64,000 nucleotides of DNA from Elusimicrobia bacterium GWA2_66_18 (lineage in GTDB: Bacteria; Elusimicrobiota; Elusimicrobia; UBA1565; UBA9628), in contig MGTX01000014.1 of assembly GCA_001799675.1 (NCBI GenBank), positions 1 through 64,000 of the forward strand. The letters are read 5' to 3'. Positions 1 to 9,616 of this stretch are shown one piece after another. A program made the translations under genes and the position numbers. A model generated the notes under the pieces. It ran no database searches and was not told where the DNA came from. It worked only from the letters and a program-made list of their open reading frames with translations. Within the stretch, counting starts at the first letter, position 1. Each line of letters begins with the position of its first letter.

Positions 1-1
1 G

Positions 2-685
2 AAGTTCAATCCGCTGATCAAGGCCGGGAAGGCGGCGGAGGCCAAGAAGGTGCTTCGAACCCAGCTCCGTCCGCTCTACGAGGAGCATCGAAAGGGGATC
101 GACAAGGTCGTCCAATTATCGCGGGCGATGGGAATCAAGCTCGAGCGGCAGATCACCTCGGCCGCGTCCGAGCGGGAAATCATGATCGGAGGGCCGCTCT
201 ACCACAAGATCATTCAGATTAAGGACATCATCTCGGACGTTCTTCCCCCGCCCATGTACATCATTGAGACGTACTTGACGGCCATGGAACTGGTGGACGC
301 TGCGGATGCCCGCGCCTCGCGAGAACGGATCGACGAACTCGCGAAATACGGGCTCAAGCTGCGGGACGGCAACGTGCAGACGAAAACTCCAGGCTACAAT
401 GAGCGCCTTCCTCAATGGGAGAGAGCGCTCCCCAACGACGTTCCGGAGGAGCCTGAGCTTGAGCGGTTGATGACGAAGGCGTCGGTTGAACCTGCTCATA
501 AGTTTTTTGATGCCTTGGAGAATCGGCTGATCCCGGCGACCAAGCGGGGCGACATCGCTGAAGCAAAGAACATCCTCCGAAAAAACATGCTTCCTCTGTA
601 TGAGGAGCACCGGAAGAATATCGACCTGCTGGTCGCGGCGGCCGACAAGAAATTCAAGGAAATCGAGAGGAAAATCCTGGAATAG
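2..685 (+). CDS. Chemoreceptor-type sensor-domain protein, 5' end outside window
   Basis: This is the C-terminal part of a gene that begins before the window; the reading frame is open from base 2, so the ORF-track ATG at 50 is internal. The visible residues form the second helical module of the same protein type as the next gene, with the LPPPxYIIExYL motif that I associate with ligand-binding regions of some methyl-accepting chemotaxis proteins. No transmembrane, HAMP or signalling domain follows; the protein simply stops after a helical tail. It aligns without gaps to the downstream gene (offset 1214 bp). The first 216 bases are identical, and later stretches differ by scattered substitutions. 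Likely a secreted or periplasmic binding protein of unknown ligand; the assignment to the chemoreceptor fold rests on motif memory. Confidence 0.75.
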   Translation, partial: KFNPLIKAGKAAEAKKVLRTQLRPLYEEHRKGIDKVVQLSRAMGIKLERQITSAASEREIMIGGPLYHKIIQIKDIISDVLPPPMYIIETYLTAMELVDAADARASRERIDELAKYGLKLRDGNVQTKTPGYNERLPQWERALPNDVPEEPELERLMTKASVEPAHKFFDALENRLIPATKRGDIAEAKNILRKNMLPLYEEHRKNIDLLVAAADKKFKEIERKILE

Positions 686-695
686 TCTTTAGGCC

Positions 696-724
696 TTGAC
701 ATAGCGCTATTGATCTGTTATTTC
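696..724 (+). promoter_or_regulatory. Candidate sigma70-type promoter for the sensor-like gene at 775
   Basis: TTGACA at 696-701 is followed after 17 bases by TATTTC at 719-724. A Shine-Dalgarno-like AAAGGGGG lies just before the ATG at 775, after an A-rich tract. This suggests that the two tandem copies are separately transcribed. Confidence 0.5.
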
Positions 725-774
725 ATCTTGGTCCAGCTCGACTAAGCGGTACAAAAAAAAGAAAGGGGGCTATA

Positions 775-1899
775 ATGATAAGTAAGTTGTTGACCGTCTT
801 CCTGGGGAGTGTGATGGTGTTCGCCGGCGCCCCAGCGGCGTCGCGAGCGCAAGGCAGCAGCGACAGATCGATCGGCGGTCCGGCCTATCGCAAGATTATT
901 CTCATGAAAGACCTGATCGCGGACATTCTCCCTCCCCCGGCCTACATCATCGAATCCTATCTGACGGCGCTGAGAGCGGTCGATGAGGCCGAACGAGAAT
1001 CGCCCGATAAGTCGAAGATCAACGCTTTGCTCGAGTATGGACGCCTCCTTAAGGAAGGCGACAGTTCCAAAAGCGAGATGGCCGGCTACTACGAGCGGAT
1101 CAACGTTTGGAAAAAGGACCTCTCCGAGGAGAACGAGGACTGGAAGGCGATCAAGCACAACCTGGTCAAGGTCTCCTTCGATCCGGCGAAAAAATTCTTC
1201 GAGATCCGGGACACGAAGTTCAATCCGCTGATCAAGGCCGGGAAGGCGGCGGAGGCCAAGAAGGTGCTTCGAACCCAGCTCCGTCCGCTCTACGAGGAGC
1301 ATCGAAAGGGGATCGACAAGGTCGTCCAATTATCGCGGGCGATGGGAATCAAGCTCGAGCGGCAGATCACCTCGGCCGCGTCCGAGCGGGAAATCATGAT
1401 CGGAGGGCCGCTCTACCACAAGATCATTCAGCTCAAAGACGTCGTCTCGGACGTTCTTCCCCCGCCCATGTACATCATTGAGACGTACTTGACGGCCATG
1501 GAACTGCTGGACGCGGCGGATGCCCGCGCCTCGCGAGAACGGATCGACGAACTCGCGAAATACGGGCTCAGGCTGCGGGACGGCAACGTGCAGACGAAAA
1601 CTCCAGGCTACAATGAGCGCCTTCCTCAATGGGAGAAAGCGCTCTCAAGCGACACTCCGGACGACCGCGAGATCAAGCGGTTGATGACGAAGGCCTCGGT
1701 GGAGCCCGCCCAGAAGTTTTTTGACGCCCTGGAGAATCAGTTGATTCCGGCTGTGAAGCAGGGCAACGTCACGGAAGCCAAGAACATCCTCCGGAAAGAT
1801 ATGCTTTCTCTGTATGAGGAGCACCGGAAGAATATCGACCTGCTGGTCGCGGCGGCCGACAAGAAATTCAAGGAAGTCGAGAGAGAAGTCCTGAAGTAG
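775..1899 (+). CDS. Exported protein with two chemoreceptor-type ligand-binding modules
   Basis: 374 aa. A signal peptide (about residues 1-26, ending near SRAQG) is followed by two homologous all-helical modules, about residues 34-190 and 208-370. Each opens with IGGPxYxKII and carries LPPPxYIIExYL, then an FDPAKKFF or VEPAQKFF segment and LYEEHRKxID near its end. In chemoreceptors of the kind I recall, this module sits between two membrane helices ahead of HAMP and signalling domains; here there is no membrane anchor or output domain. The protein may be a free periplasmic ligand-binding protein or a decoy/partner of a receptor encoded elsewhere. It has its own promoter and a good Shine-Dalgarno site, and is a tandem paralogue of the truncated gene upstream. 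Function unproven. Confidence 0.8.
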   Translation: MISKLLTVFLGSVMVFAGAPAASRAQGSSDRSIGGPAYRKIILMKDLIADILPPPAYIIESYLTALRAVDEAERESPDKSKINALLEYGRLLKEGDSSKSEMAGYYERINVWKKDLSEENEDWKAIKHNLVKVSFDPAKKFFEIRDTKFNPLIKAGKAAEAKKVLRTQLRPLYEEHRKGIDKVVQLSRAMGIKLERQITSAASEREIMIGGPLYHKIIQLKDVVSDVLPPPMYIIETYLTAMELLDAADARASRERIDELAKYGLRLRDGNVQTKTPGYNERLPQWEKALSSDTPDDREIKRLMTKASVEPAQKFFDALENQLIPAVKQGNVTEAKNILRKDMLSLYEEHRKNIDLLVAAADKKFKEVEREVLK

Positions 1900-1922
1900 T
1901 TTTAGACGGCGTACCGAGTCAA

Positions 1923-1950
1923 AGGGGCCCGTCATTGCTGACGGGCCCCT
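1923..1950. terminator. Bidirectional hairpin terminator
   Basis: A perfect 12-bp inverted repeat, AGGGGCCCGTCA / TGACGGGCCCCT, with a TTGC loop lies between two convergent genes (stop at 1899 on plus, stop at 1987 on minus). The downstream tract CTTCGTCT on plus is only moderately T-rich, so efficiency is uncertain, but the position suits a shared terminator. Confidence 0.75.
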
Positions 1951-1986
1951 CTTCGTCTCAAAGCACCCTATCCCATTCGCGCAAGG

Positions 1987-3156
1987 CTAGAACTGGTAGA
2001 TCCACTCCGCCGCGACGGTGTTTTGAAGCCGGCTCATGCGGTCGCCCTTTGCAAAGATCGCCTTGCTGGAGCTGTCCTGCCGGTACTCAAGCCGGGTGAT
2101 GAGGTCGCTCCAAGGCTTGTATTCTCCGGTCGCCGTCCACTCGGTGATCTTTTGCATCGTCCCGACCGTGATTCGGGCTCCGTCCAAGTCGGAGATGCGC
2201 TCGGCCCGTCCGGAAACGGCCCATCGGCTGTTGACCTCCCACCGCGCATAGCCCGCGACTCCGCTCCAGACCGCGTTCTGTCCGGCCGCGATGCCGCTGG
2301 CCCTTTGCTCGGACCCGTAGTCCCAGTTCGCCATCAAGGTGAATTTCTCGAGGAATTTCCAGCAGCCGACCAGGTCCATCAAATACCGCTGGTTCCGGTT
2401 ATTGCCCGCCTGTTCGGGTCCATAGAGCCCGGTCAGCGCGACGTTGATTTCCTTGGTAGGCGTCACGCTCAGGCTGCCCTCGAAGGTCTTGCCTTTGTTG
2501 CCGTTGACGGCGTTGCTGTCTCTATTGTTGTCCCAACCATTGACCAGACCGACCGTCATCGACCCCTTGTCGTTGGGAGCATAGGTCGCCCGCGCTCCGA
2601 GATGTGAAAACGGGATGGCATAGCCGAAAAGCAGGCCGCGCGAATGCTGCCAGTTGTCCTTGGATTCGATGACCTCCGCCCCGGTCATCGTCACGAATTT
2701 TCCCGCCTTGAGGCTGAGCCCCTGGAGCGCCCCGGGCTTCGCTTCGACGTAAGCCTGCGTGACGTCCAATTCTCCGCCCGTTTTTCCAGCCGGCGAAAAG
2801 AGGTTGGCGTCCGCTCCCCAAAACATGCGGGCTTTAAAACCCACGCCGCCGGTCTCCGGCGCGGCTTTCTCCATGCTTAACTCCAGCGCGTGCAGGTTGA
2901 AGTTGTTCGATTCCGTGTCGAACACGCGGGCCGTGTTCAGCCGGCTCGGCGGATTGTTGAAATTATTGGTGTAGGCGGCGTCCAGGTAGCCGCTGACGGA
3001 CACCCCCGCAAACGGCGATGCTCCGCCTTTCTTTTCCAACATCTCGACGCGTTTTTCCAAATGGGCCATCTCGTCGCTCCAGCCGATCCGCGCCGCGCAG
3101 ACCAGCGTTGCGATGCAGACAACCGCGATCCTCGCGGCGTAACGGGATATTTTCAT
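1987..3156 (-). CDS. Outer-membrane beta-barrel porin (BBP2-like)
   Basis: 389 aa. A signal peptide (residues 1-27) is followed by a short coiled-coil-like segment (AHLEKRVEMLEKK) and then a beta-barrel made of alternating amphipathic strands, ending in the C-terminal aromatic WIYQF typical of outer-membrane proteins. The block GYLDAAYTNNFNNPPS and the HALELSMEK segment match what I remember of the putative beta-barrel porin-2 family. The short N-terminal coil could be an SLH-less periplasmic tether. A strong AGGAGG site precedes the ATG. It likely lets small solutes through the outer membrane; the substrate is unknown. It is transcribed divergently from the aldolase gene. Confidence 0.8.
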   Translation of the reverse strand: MKISRYAARIAVVCIATLVCAARIGWSDEMAHLEKRVEMLEKKGGASPFAGVSVSGYLDAAYTNNFNNPPSRLNTARVFDTESNNFNLHALELSMEKAAPETGGVGFKARMFWGADANLFSPAGKTGGELDVTQAYVEAKPGALQGLSLKAGKFVTMTGAEVIESKDNWQHSRGLLFGYAIPFSHLGARATYAPNDKGSMTVGLVNGWDNNRDSNAVNGNKGKTFEGSLSVTPTKEINVALTGLYGPEQAGNNRNQRYLMDLVGCWKFLEKFTLMANWDYGSEQRASGIAAGQNAVWSGVAGYARWEVNSRWAVSGRAERISDLDGARITVGTMQKITEWTATGEYKPWSDLITRLEYRQDSSSKAIFAKGDRMSRLQNTVAAEWIYQF

Positions 3157-3171
3157 GAAGTCCTCCTGTCT

Positions 3172-3229
3172 TTGACATTGACGTATCCGGGATTATACAT
3201 ATGATGATCGGCAAATCAATTCGTATAAT
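3172..3229. promoter_or_regulatory. Overlapping divergent promoters, porin and aldolase
   Basis: On the minus strand TTGATT (3219-3214) and TATAAT (3197-3192) are 16 bases apart and point at the porin. On the plus strand TATAAT at 3224-3229 and TTGACA (3172-3177)/TATACA (3194-3199) point at the aldolase, whose leader carries AGGAG. The two promoters interleave, so transcription of the genes may interfere. Confidence 0.5.
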
Positions 3230-3264
3230 AACGGCGATCTATCATCCAAAGGAGACACACCGCC

Positions 3265-4320
<1,056 letters not shown>

Positions 4321-4337
4321 CCCCGGATGAGGCGCTC

Positions 4338-4709
4338 ATGAAGGCCGCGGCGGTCCTGCTCTCGCTGACGATCTCGGCGCACGCGGCCCCCGCCGTCGCG
4401 CCTTCCACGATGGCCGCCGCGGGCGTCGAGCCGATCACCGTGACGGCCCCGCGTCCCGTCCTCGACCCCGCGGAAATTCCCACGCTGCAGACCGCTCGGA
4501 CCGCGGGCGCGGTCGCGGGCGGCATGGGGGTGGGGCTCATGAGCTATGTCGTCTTTTTTAGCGCCGGAGGCCCCTTCGGCTGGGCCGCCGCCCTGATCTT
4601 CGTCGGCGGGATGACCGCCTACCTCTCCCATCGGCGGCTCCAGGAGCATCAGGACTTCCCGCCGACGCCGCCCCCCGCCCCGGCGCCCTCCAAGAGCGGC
4701 GCTATTTAA
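4338..4709 (+). CDS. Small exported/membrane protein of unknown function
   Basis: 123 aa, read in the frame of a longer shadow ORF; the ATG at 4338 lies 17 bases after the aldolase stop. A signal peptide (residues 1-16, ending AHA) is followed by a Pro/Ala-rich stretch containing ITVTAPRP, then a glycine-rich hydrophobic region from about residue 58 to 95 that can form one or two membrane helices, and a proline-rich tail (PPTPPPAPAP). The stop overlaps the stop of the convergent OPT gene by 8 bases. No family recognised; cotranscription with the aldolase is likely but a functional link is not evident. Confidence 0.6.
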   Translation: MKAAAVLLSLTISAHAAPAVAPSTMAAAGVEPITVTAPRPVLDPAEIPTLQTARTAGAVAGGMGVGLMSYVVFFSAGGPFGWAAALIFVGGMTAYLSHRRLQEHQDFPPTPPPAPAPSKSGAI

Positions 4710-6579
4710 GGACGGCGGTCTCCAGCAGGATCAGGATCAGGCCGATGATCGAGCCGCCGGCGATGGCGCCGGCGCAGACCGTCTCCTGATTGTCCACCAG
4801 GGCTCGGAATCCCAGGGACTTCCGGTCCGTGAAATACTTCCCGGCCAGCCAGAAGAGGAACGCGCCCAGGGCCATCGAGAGCGAGTCGCTGAACTTCAGC
4901 ACGAACGCCAGGCCCAGGCCGACGCCCGAGACGGGGAAGCGGCCCTGGGTGCGTTGGTTGGCGACCTCGATGACGAGGCCGATCACGGCGCCGACCGCGA
5001 TGGCCAGCTGGGCCGTGGGATGGAGGAAGCTCAGGCCTTTGGTCAGGACCACGGCCACCGCCTTCCAGATTTGCGCGCCCGGCATGGGCAGCCGGTCCGA
5101 CATCAGGATGGAGATGTCGCCGTGGAAGATGGCGTAGAACACGGGCACCGCCACGAAGGCGCCGGCGAAGATGCCGAGGGCGTGCCCCAAGGCCTGGTGG
5201 CGAGGCTTGCCGCCCAGCATGTAGCCGGGCTTGATGTCCATGAGGAGGTTGGCCGCGCTCGAAGCCACCTCGCCCGTGATGCCCGCGGTCATGATGTTCG
5301 TCTTGATGTTGCCCGGGGCCAGCACGCTGTAGGTGAGCTGGGTCAGCTTGCCCAAGGCGCCCGTCGGCGTGATGGAGGTCAGGCCCGTGGCGTTGACCGC
5401 GATGAGGGTGAAGACGAAGACCAGCGGCACGGCGATGACGCCCAGCCACCAATGCACGCCGAAGAAGGCGTGTCCCGCCCAGACCGTGGCCAAGCCCATG
5501 ACGGGGATGCCCGCCGCGAAGAGCCACATGGGAAGCTCGATGTCCTTGAGCACGTCCTCCCCCCGGGAGCCCTTCTTGGCGAACATGCCGCGGAAGGATT
5601 CCAGGATGACCTTGGGCTTGGACAGGAAGGAGTAGAGAGAGGAGGTCGTCATCAGCGCCACTCCGCCCCAGAGAGCCCACATCGTGATGTTCTTGAAGCC
5701 GGGGCCCGCGATGACGCCTTTCTGGATGAGGATGGGGGCCAGGACCATGTAGTTGACGACGGCCCCGATCATGAGGGACGCCGCGGTCTTCGTGCCCATC
5801 AGGCCGCCGGCCGCGACCATGACGATGGATGTGTCGAAGGCGACGGTGAGGTCCTTGAGCGGCGTGCCCAGGATCCTCGGCGTGAACCACTTGTAGACGA
5901 GGTCGTCCCATTGCGCCGGCAGCGAAAGCCGGGACAGACGCATGGCCCCCATCACCTTCTCGTTGCATAGGGTCTCGATGAGCGCCGAGACGCCCGCGCC
6001 CGCGCCCAGGAGCTTGGCCTTGAAGACTCCCTGCGCGCCCGCGCCGGCGTGGAGGTTGTCCATCACGATGCCGGCCGCGTAGCCCTCGGGAAACGGGAGC
6101 TGCTCGTCGTTGATGAAGCGCTTCTTGAGCGGGAAGGCGAAGAGCACGCCCAGCAGGCCCAGCAGGATGATCCAGACCATGGCGTGCTGCCATGGGATGA
6201 CCTGCCCGGTCACCGCCATGTAGGCCGGCATGGAGGAGATGAGAGGAGAAGTCATGTAGCCCGCGCTCGTCGCGATGGACTGCATGGCGTTGTTCTCGAG
6301 GACCGTCATCTCGTCGCCGATCTTGAGCTTGGAGAAGACCTTGAAGATGGCGAAGGAGAGGATGACCGAGGTGATGCCCACGCCCAGCGTCCAGCCCGTG
6401 CGGATGCCGACATAGAGATTGGTGAGGCTGAGGACCCCTCCCAGGATCATCCCCGTCAGCGCGGAGCGCAAGTTGAGCTGGGGCATGTCGCCCTGGTACA
6501 CGTTCTTGAGCCACCAGCGGTCCTTCTCCGCCAGGCTCATTGCGTGGATCTGCTCGTGGGTCAACTCGAGGATTGCCAT
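4702..6579 (-). CDS. OPT-family oligopeptide transporter
   Basis: 625 aa from the ATG at 6579; the longer ORF-track start reads through the oxidoreductase gene and is rejected. The protein has many hydrophobic helices (about 14-16), with the early block SLTNLYVGIRTGWTLGVG and the MTSPLISSMPAYMAVTG segment typical of the bacterial OPT (oligopeptide transporter) family. It probably imports short peptides or metal chelates with protons. The start has no clear Shine-Dalgarno; a TATTAT box lies about 18 bases upstream on the minus strand, which would give a leader of only about a dozen bases. It is divergent from the porG gene. Confidence 0.88.
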   Translation of the reverse strand: MAILELTHEQIHAMSLAEKDRWWLKNVYQGDMPQLNLRSALTGMILGGVLSLTNLYVGIRTGWTLGVGITSVILSFAIFKVFSKLKIGDEMTVLENNAMQSIATSAGYMTSPLISSMPAYMAVTGQVIPWQHAMVWIILLGLLGVLFAFPLKKRFINDEQLPFPEGYAAGIVMDNLHAGAGAQGVFKAKLLGAGAGVSALIETLCNEKVMGAMRLSRLSLPAQWDDLVYKWFTPRILGTPLKDLTVAFDTSIVMVAAGGLMGTKTAASLMIGAVVNYMVLAPILIQKGVIAGPGFKNITMWALWGGVALMTTSSLYSFLSKPKVILESFRGMFAKKGSRGEDVLKDIELPMWLFAAGIPVMGLATVWAGHAFFGVHWWLGVIAVPLVFVFTLIAVNATGLTSITPTGALGKLTQLTYSVLAPGNIKTNIMTAGITGEVASSAANLLMDIKPGYMLGGKPRHQALGHALGIFAGAFVAVPVFYAIFHGDISILMSDRLPMPGAQIWKAVAVVLTKGLSFLHPTAQLAIAVGAVIGLVIEVANQRTQGRFPVSGVGLGLAFVLKFSDSLSMALGAFLFWLAGKYFTDRKSLGFRALVDNQETVCAGAIAGGSIIGLILILLETAVLK

Positions 6580-6642
6580 AGGTGTCGGGAAGTGTACATA
6601 ATACCCGGGTTCCCGGGAGCCGTTCCCCCGGAGGGAGGCGCG

Positions 6643-7221
6643 ATGTTCGAGATCCGATTCCACGGCCGCGGCGGGCAAGGCACCGTCCTGCTGGCCAAGA
6701 TGATCGCCGACGTGGTCCTGCGCTCGGGCCGCGGCGAATGCATGGCCATCCCCGAGTTCGGCGTCGAGAGGCGCGGCGCGCCCGTCCTGGCCTACGCGCG
6801 CGTCTCCGATAAGCCTATCCACGTGCGCACCCGCATCTACGCGCCCGACGCGGTGGCCGTCCTCGACACCGCTTTCGCCAACAATCCCGCGCTGACCGCC
6901 GGCCTCAAGAAGGGCGGCGTTATCGTGCTCAACACCGAGGAGCCGCCGGCCGCGCTGGCCGCGCGCTTCCCCGGATTTGCGACGCGGGCCGTCCCCGCCA
7001 AGCGCATCGCGCTCGCCCACCAGCTGGGCTCGGCGACGAGCCCCGTCGTCAACACCGCGATGTGCGGCGCCATCTGCGCCATTTTCGACCTGGCCGACCA
7101 GGCCGCGCTCGAAGCCGCGATCCGGGAGGCCGTGCCCGTCAAGCACGACGAGAACGCCGCCGCCGCGCGCGAGGCGTTCCTTCTCTGCTCCCGCAAGGAG
7201 AAGGCTCATGCCGCGGCTTAA
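6643..7221 (+). CDS. porG: 2-oxoacid:ferredoxin oxidoreductase, gamma subunit
   Basis: 192 aa. The start at 6643 follows GGAGGG and gives the canonical opening MFEIRFHGRGGQGTVLLAKM, the gamma-domain signature of pyruvate/2-ketoacid:ferredoxin oxidoreductases. The ORF-track start at 6049 is a read-through of the OPT antisense. It is the first of four overlapping genes (gamma, delta, alpha, beta), the standard order for the four-subunit enzyme that converts pyruvate (or another 2-oxoacid), CoA and oxidised ferredoxin to acyl-CoA, CO2 and reduced ferredoxin. The motif PEFGVERRGAPV is also typical. Confidence 0.93.
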   Translation: MFEIRFHGRGGQGTVLLAKMIADVVLRSGRGECMAIPEFGVERRGAPVLAYARVSDKPIHVRTRIYAPDAVAVLDTAFANNPALTAGLKKGGVIVLNTEEPPAALAARFPGFATRAVPAKRIALAHQLGSATSPVVNTAMCGAICAIFDLADQAALEAAIREAVPVKHDENAAAAREAFLLCSRKEKAHAAA

Positions 7222-7489
7222 GGACGAACCCCTCTCCACGCCCGTCGTCACGCCCTCGGCGCGTCCCATGTCCGAGAATCCGACCGGCGACTGGCGCAGC
7301 GTGGCCCCGCGCATCGACGCCGAGAAATGCACCGGCTGCCTCCTCTGCTGGAAGTTCTGCCCCGAGGCCTGCGTGGACGTCGCCGGCGAGGTCCCGAGGA
7401 TCGACCTGCACTACTGCAAGGGCTGCGGCGTCTGCGCGACGGAATGCCCGGCGCACTGCGTCCACATGTCCGAGGAGGCCGCGTCATGA
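7208..7489 (+). CDS. porD: 2-oxoacid:ferredoxin oxidoreductase, delta (ferredoxin) subunit
   Basis: 93 aa. It carries two complete [4Fe-4S] ligand sets, CTGCLLCWKFCPEAC and CKGCGVCATECPAHC, and passes electrons from the catalytic alpha/beta subunits to ferredoxin. The ATG at 7208 lies inside the end of porG (14-base overlap), and its own stop overlaps the porA start by 4 bases (ATGA), so translation of the subunits is probably coupled. Confidence 0.93.
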   Translation: MPRLKDEPLSTPVVTPSARPMSENPTGDWRSVAPRIDAEKCTGCLLCWKFCPEACVDVAGEVPRIDLHYCKGCGVCATECPAHCVHMSEEAAS

Positions 7490-8640
7490 AGAAGGTCCTG
7501 ATGGGCAATCACGCCGCCACGCTGGGCGCGGCCCTGGCGCGCGTCCAGGTGGTGGCGGCCTACCCGATCACGCCGGCGACCCAGATCGTCGAGCTCATCG
7601 CGGAAATGTCGGCCAAGGGGACCTTCCCCGGAAAGTTCCTGCGCGTGGAATCCGAGCACTCCGCCATGGCCGCGCTCCTCGGCGCCGCCACGGCCGGAGC
7701 GCGCACGTTCACCGCGACCTCTTCCCAGGGCCTGGCCTACATGCACGAGCTCCTGCATTGGGTCTCCGGCGCCAGGCTTCCCGTCGTGATGGTGGACGTT
7801 AACCGCGCCCTGGCCGCGCCCTGGAACCTCTGGACGGACCAGACCGACTCCCTCTCCCAGCGCGACACCGGCTGGCTGCAGTTCTACTGCGCGACCAACC
7901 AGGAAGTCCTCGACACCGTGCTCATGGCCTACAAGGTGTCCGAAAATCTCCTCCTGCCCTCCATGGTCATGCTCGACGGCTTCACCCTCTCCCACGTCTA
8001 CGAGCCCGTCGACGTCCCGGACCAGAAGGCCGTGGACGCCTTCCTGCCCCCTTTCAAGCCCGCGGCTTTCCTCGACGTGAAGAACCCCGGGGCCTTCGGC
8101 TCGCTGGAGACCCCGAAGCCCTACTTCCGCCTGCGCCGGCGCATCGCCGTCGACATGGACCGCGCCGAGGCGCTCGTCGAGCAGGTCGGCGCGGACTTCG
8201 AGCGCTCCTTCGGCCGCGGCTACGGGGCCGTCGAGAGCTACCGCAGCCAGGACGCCGACGTCAGCCTGGTCTGCTCCGGCGCCGTGGGCTCCACGGCCAA
8301 GCAAGCCGTGGATGAGCTGCGCGCCGAGGGCCACGCGGCGGGTCTTCTCCGCTTCCGGCTCTTTAGGCCCTTCCCGGCCGCGGCGCTCAAGCGCCTGACG
8401 CGGCCCGACATGAAGCTGGCCGTCGTGGACCGCAACTACTCACCCGGCCACCAGGGGATATTCTGCGAAGAGATCAAAGCCTCGCTTTACGCAACCGAAC
8501 GCAGACCGGAAGTGTACGGCTTCGTGGCGGGTCTGGGCGGCGGCGACATCACCGTCGAGCTTCTCAAGGAGATCTGGCATGAAGTCAAGGCGGGCACGGC
8601 CGACCCGGTCTCCCCGCTTTGGATGGAGGAGGCCCGATGA
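7486..8640 (+). CDS. porA: 2-oxoacid:ferredoxin oxidoreductase, alpha subunit
   Basis: 384 aa from the overlapping ATG at 7486. The N-terminus MKKVLMGNHAATLGAALARV leads to YPITPAT, the pyrimidine-binding motif of the alpha chain, and the C-terminal half shows the transketolase-C-like fold (SLVCSGAVGST, VDRNYSPGHQG). Together with the beta chain it forms the thiamine-diphosphate active site. Length and motifs fit pyruvate ferredoxin oxidoreductase PorA; other 2-oxoacids (2-oxoisovalerate) cannot be excluded by sequence reading alone. Confidence 0.93.
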   Translation: MKKVLMGNHAATLGAALARVQVVAAYPITPATQIVELIAEMSAKGTFPGKFLRVESEHSAMAALLGAATAGARTFTATSSQGLAYMHELLHWVSGARLPVVMVDVNRALAAPWNLWTDQTDSLSQRDTGWLQFYCATNQEVLDTVLMAYKVSENLLLPSMVMLDGFTLSHVYEPVDVPDQKAVDAFLPPFKPAAFLDVKNPGAFGSLETPKPYFRLRRRIAVDMDRAEALVEQVGADFERSFGRGYGAVESYRSQDADVSLVCSGAVGSTAKQAVDELRAEGHAAGLLRFRLFRPFPAAALKRLTRPDMKLAVVDRNYSPGHQGIFCEEIKASLYATERRPEVYGFVAGLGGGDITVELLKEIWHEVKAGTADPVSPLWMEEAR

Positions 8641-9518
8641 AGCCCTCGATCTCCGTCGACGAGTTGATGACCTCGGGCCACCAGGCCTGCCAGGGCTGCG
8701 GCGCCACGCTGACCATGCGCTACGCCCTCAAGGGCCTGGGCCCCGAGACCGTCGTGGTCCTGCCCGCTTGCTGCTGGACGATCATCGCCGGGGCCGCCCC
8801 GCGCTGCTCCATCGGCGTGCCCCTGCTCCACGCCCCCTTCGCCGCGGCCGCCGCCGCGGCCTCGGGAGTCAAGGCGGGCCTCTCGGCCCGCGGCGACGGC
8901 CGGACCACCGTCATGGCCTGGGCCGGCGACGGCGGCACCTACGACATCGGCATCCAGGCCCTCTCGGGCGCGGCCGACCGCGACGAGGACATCATCTACT
9001 GCTGCTACGACAACGAAGCCTACATGAACACCGGCATCCAGCGCTCCGGCGGCACCCCGAGCGGCGCCTGGACCATGACGACCCCCGGCAAGGAAGGCAG
9101 CGAGCGCCCGAAGAAGGACCTCGACGCCATCATGGAGGCGCACCGCATCCCCTACATCGCCACGGCCACCCCGGCCTATCCCGAGGACATGGTCCGCAAG
9201 TTCGCCAAGGCCAAGACCATCAAGGGCTTCCGCTTCATCCACGTCCTCTCGCCCTGCCCTCCCGGCTGGAAGTACGACACCGCCGACACGGTCAAGCTCT
9301 CGCGCTTGGCGGTGCAGACCGGGATGTTCGCCCTCTACGAGATCGCAGAAGGCCGCTTCAAGCTGAACCTGAACCCGGCCAAGCGCAAGCCCGTCGGCGA
9401 GTACCTCAAGCCCCAGGGGCGCTTCCGCGGCCTCAAGCCCGACGCGGAGGCGGCCATCCAGGCCGAGGTGGACGCGCGTTGGGCCCTGTTGTCGCAACGA
9501 CACGCCCGCGGGACCTGA
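8637..9518 (+). CDS. porB: 2-oxoacid:ferredoxin oxidoreductase, beta subunit
   Basis: 293 aa; the ATG at 8637 overlaps the porA stop (ATGA). The N-terminal ACQGCGATL supplies cluster cysteines, and GDGGTYDIG followed by YDNEAYMNTGIQ is the thiamine-diphosphate/Mg-binding motif of PorB. A further cysteine pair (CCWT, CPPGW) fits the extra cluster ligands of this subunit. It completes the porGDAB operon. After the stop there is a small GC-rich hairpin (CCGGC...GCCGG) without a clear T-run. Confidence 0.93.
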   Translation: MKPSISVDELMTSGHQACQGCGATLTMRYALKGLGPETVVVLPACCWTIIAGAAPRCSIGVPLLHAPFAAAAAAASGVKAGLSARGDGRTTVMAWAGDGGTYDIGIQALSGAADRDEDIIYCCYDNEAYMNTGIQRSGGTPSGAWTMTTPGKEGSERPKKDLDAIMEAHRIPYIATATPAYPEDMVRKFAKAKTIKGFRFIHVLSPCPPGWKYDTADTVKLSRLAVQTGMFALYEIAEGRFKLNLNPAKRKPVGEYLKPQGRFRGLKPDAEAAIQAEVDARWALLSQRHARGT

Positions 9519-9616
9519 ACCGGCGCCGCGCCGGCGATGGCTTTAGCGTTGCTATGTTGACGAGTTGTTGAGTTCGCGGGTGGCGGTCATCCCCGCTATA
9601 TCCAGGAGGATCATCG

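Noticed and set aside
4954-5970. 338-aa plus-strand ORF antisense to the OPT transporter
   Set aside because: Low-complexity Arg/Gly/His/Asp composition typical of shadow frames in GC-rich DNA; the opposite strand encodes a clear membrane transporter.
9515-9535. CCGGC/GCCGG hairpin after porB as a terminator
   Set aside because: Short stem with no T-run; may be only GC-rich background, so not listed as a feature.
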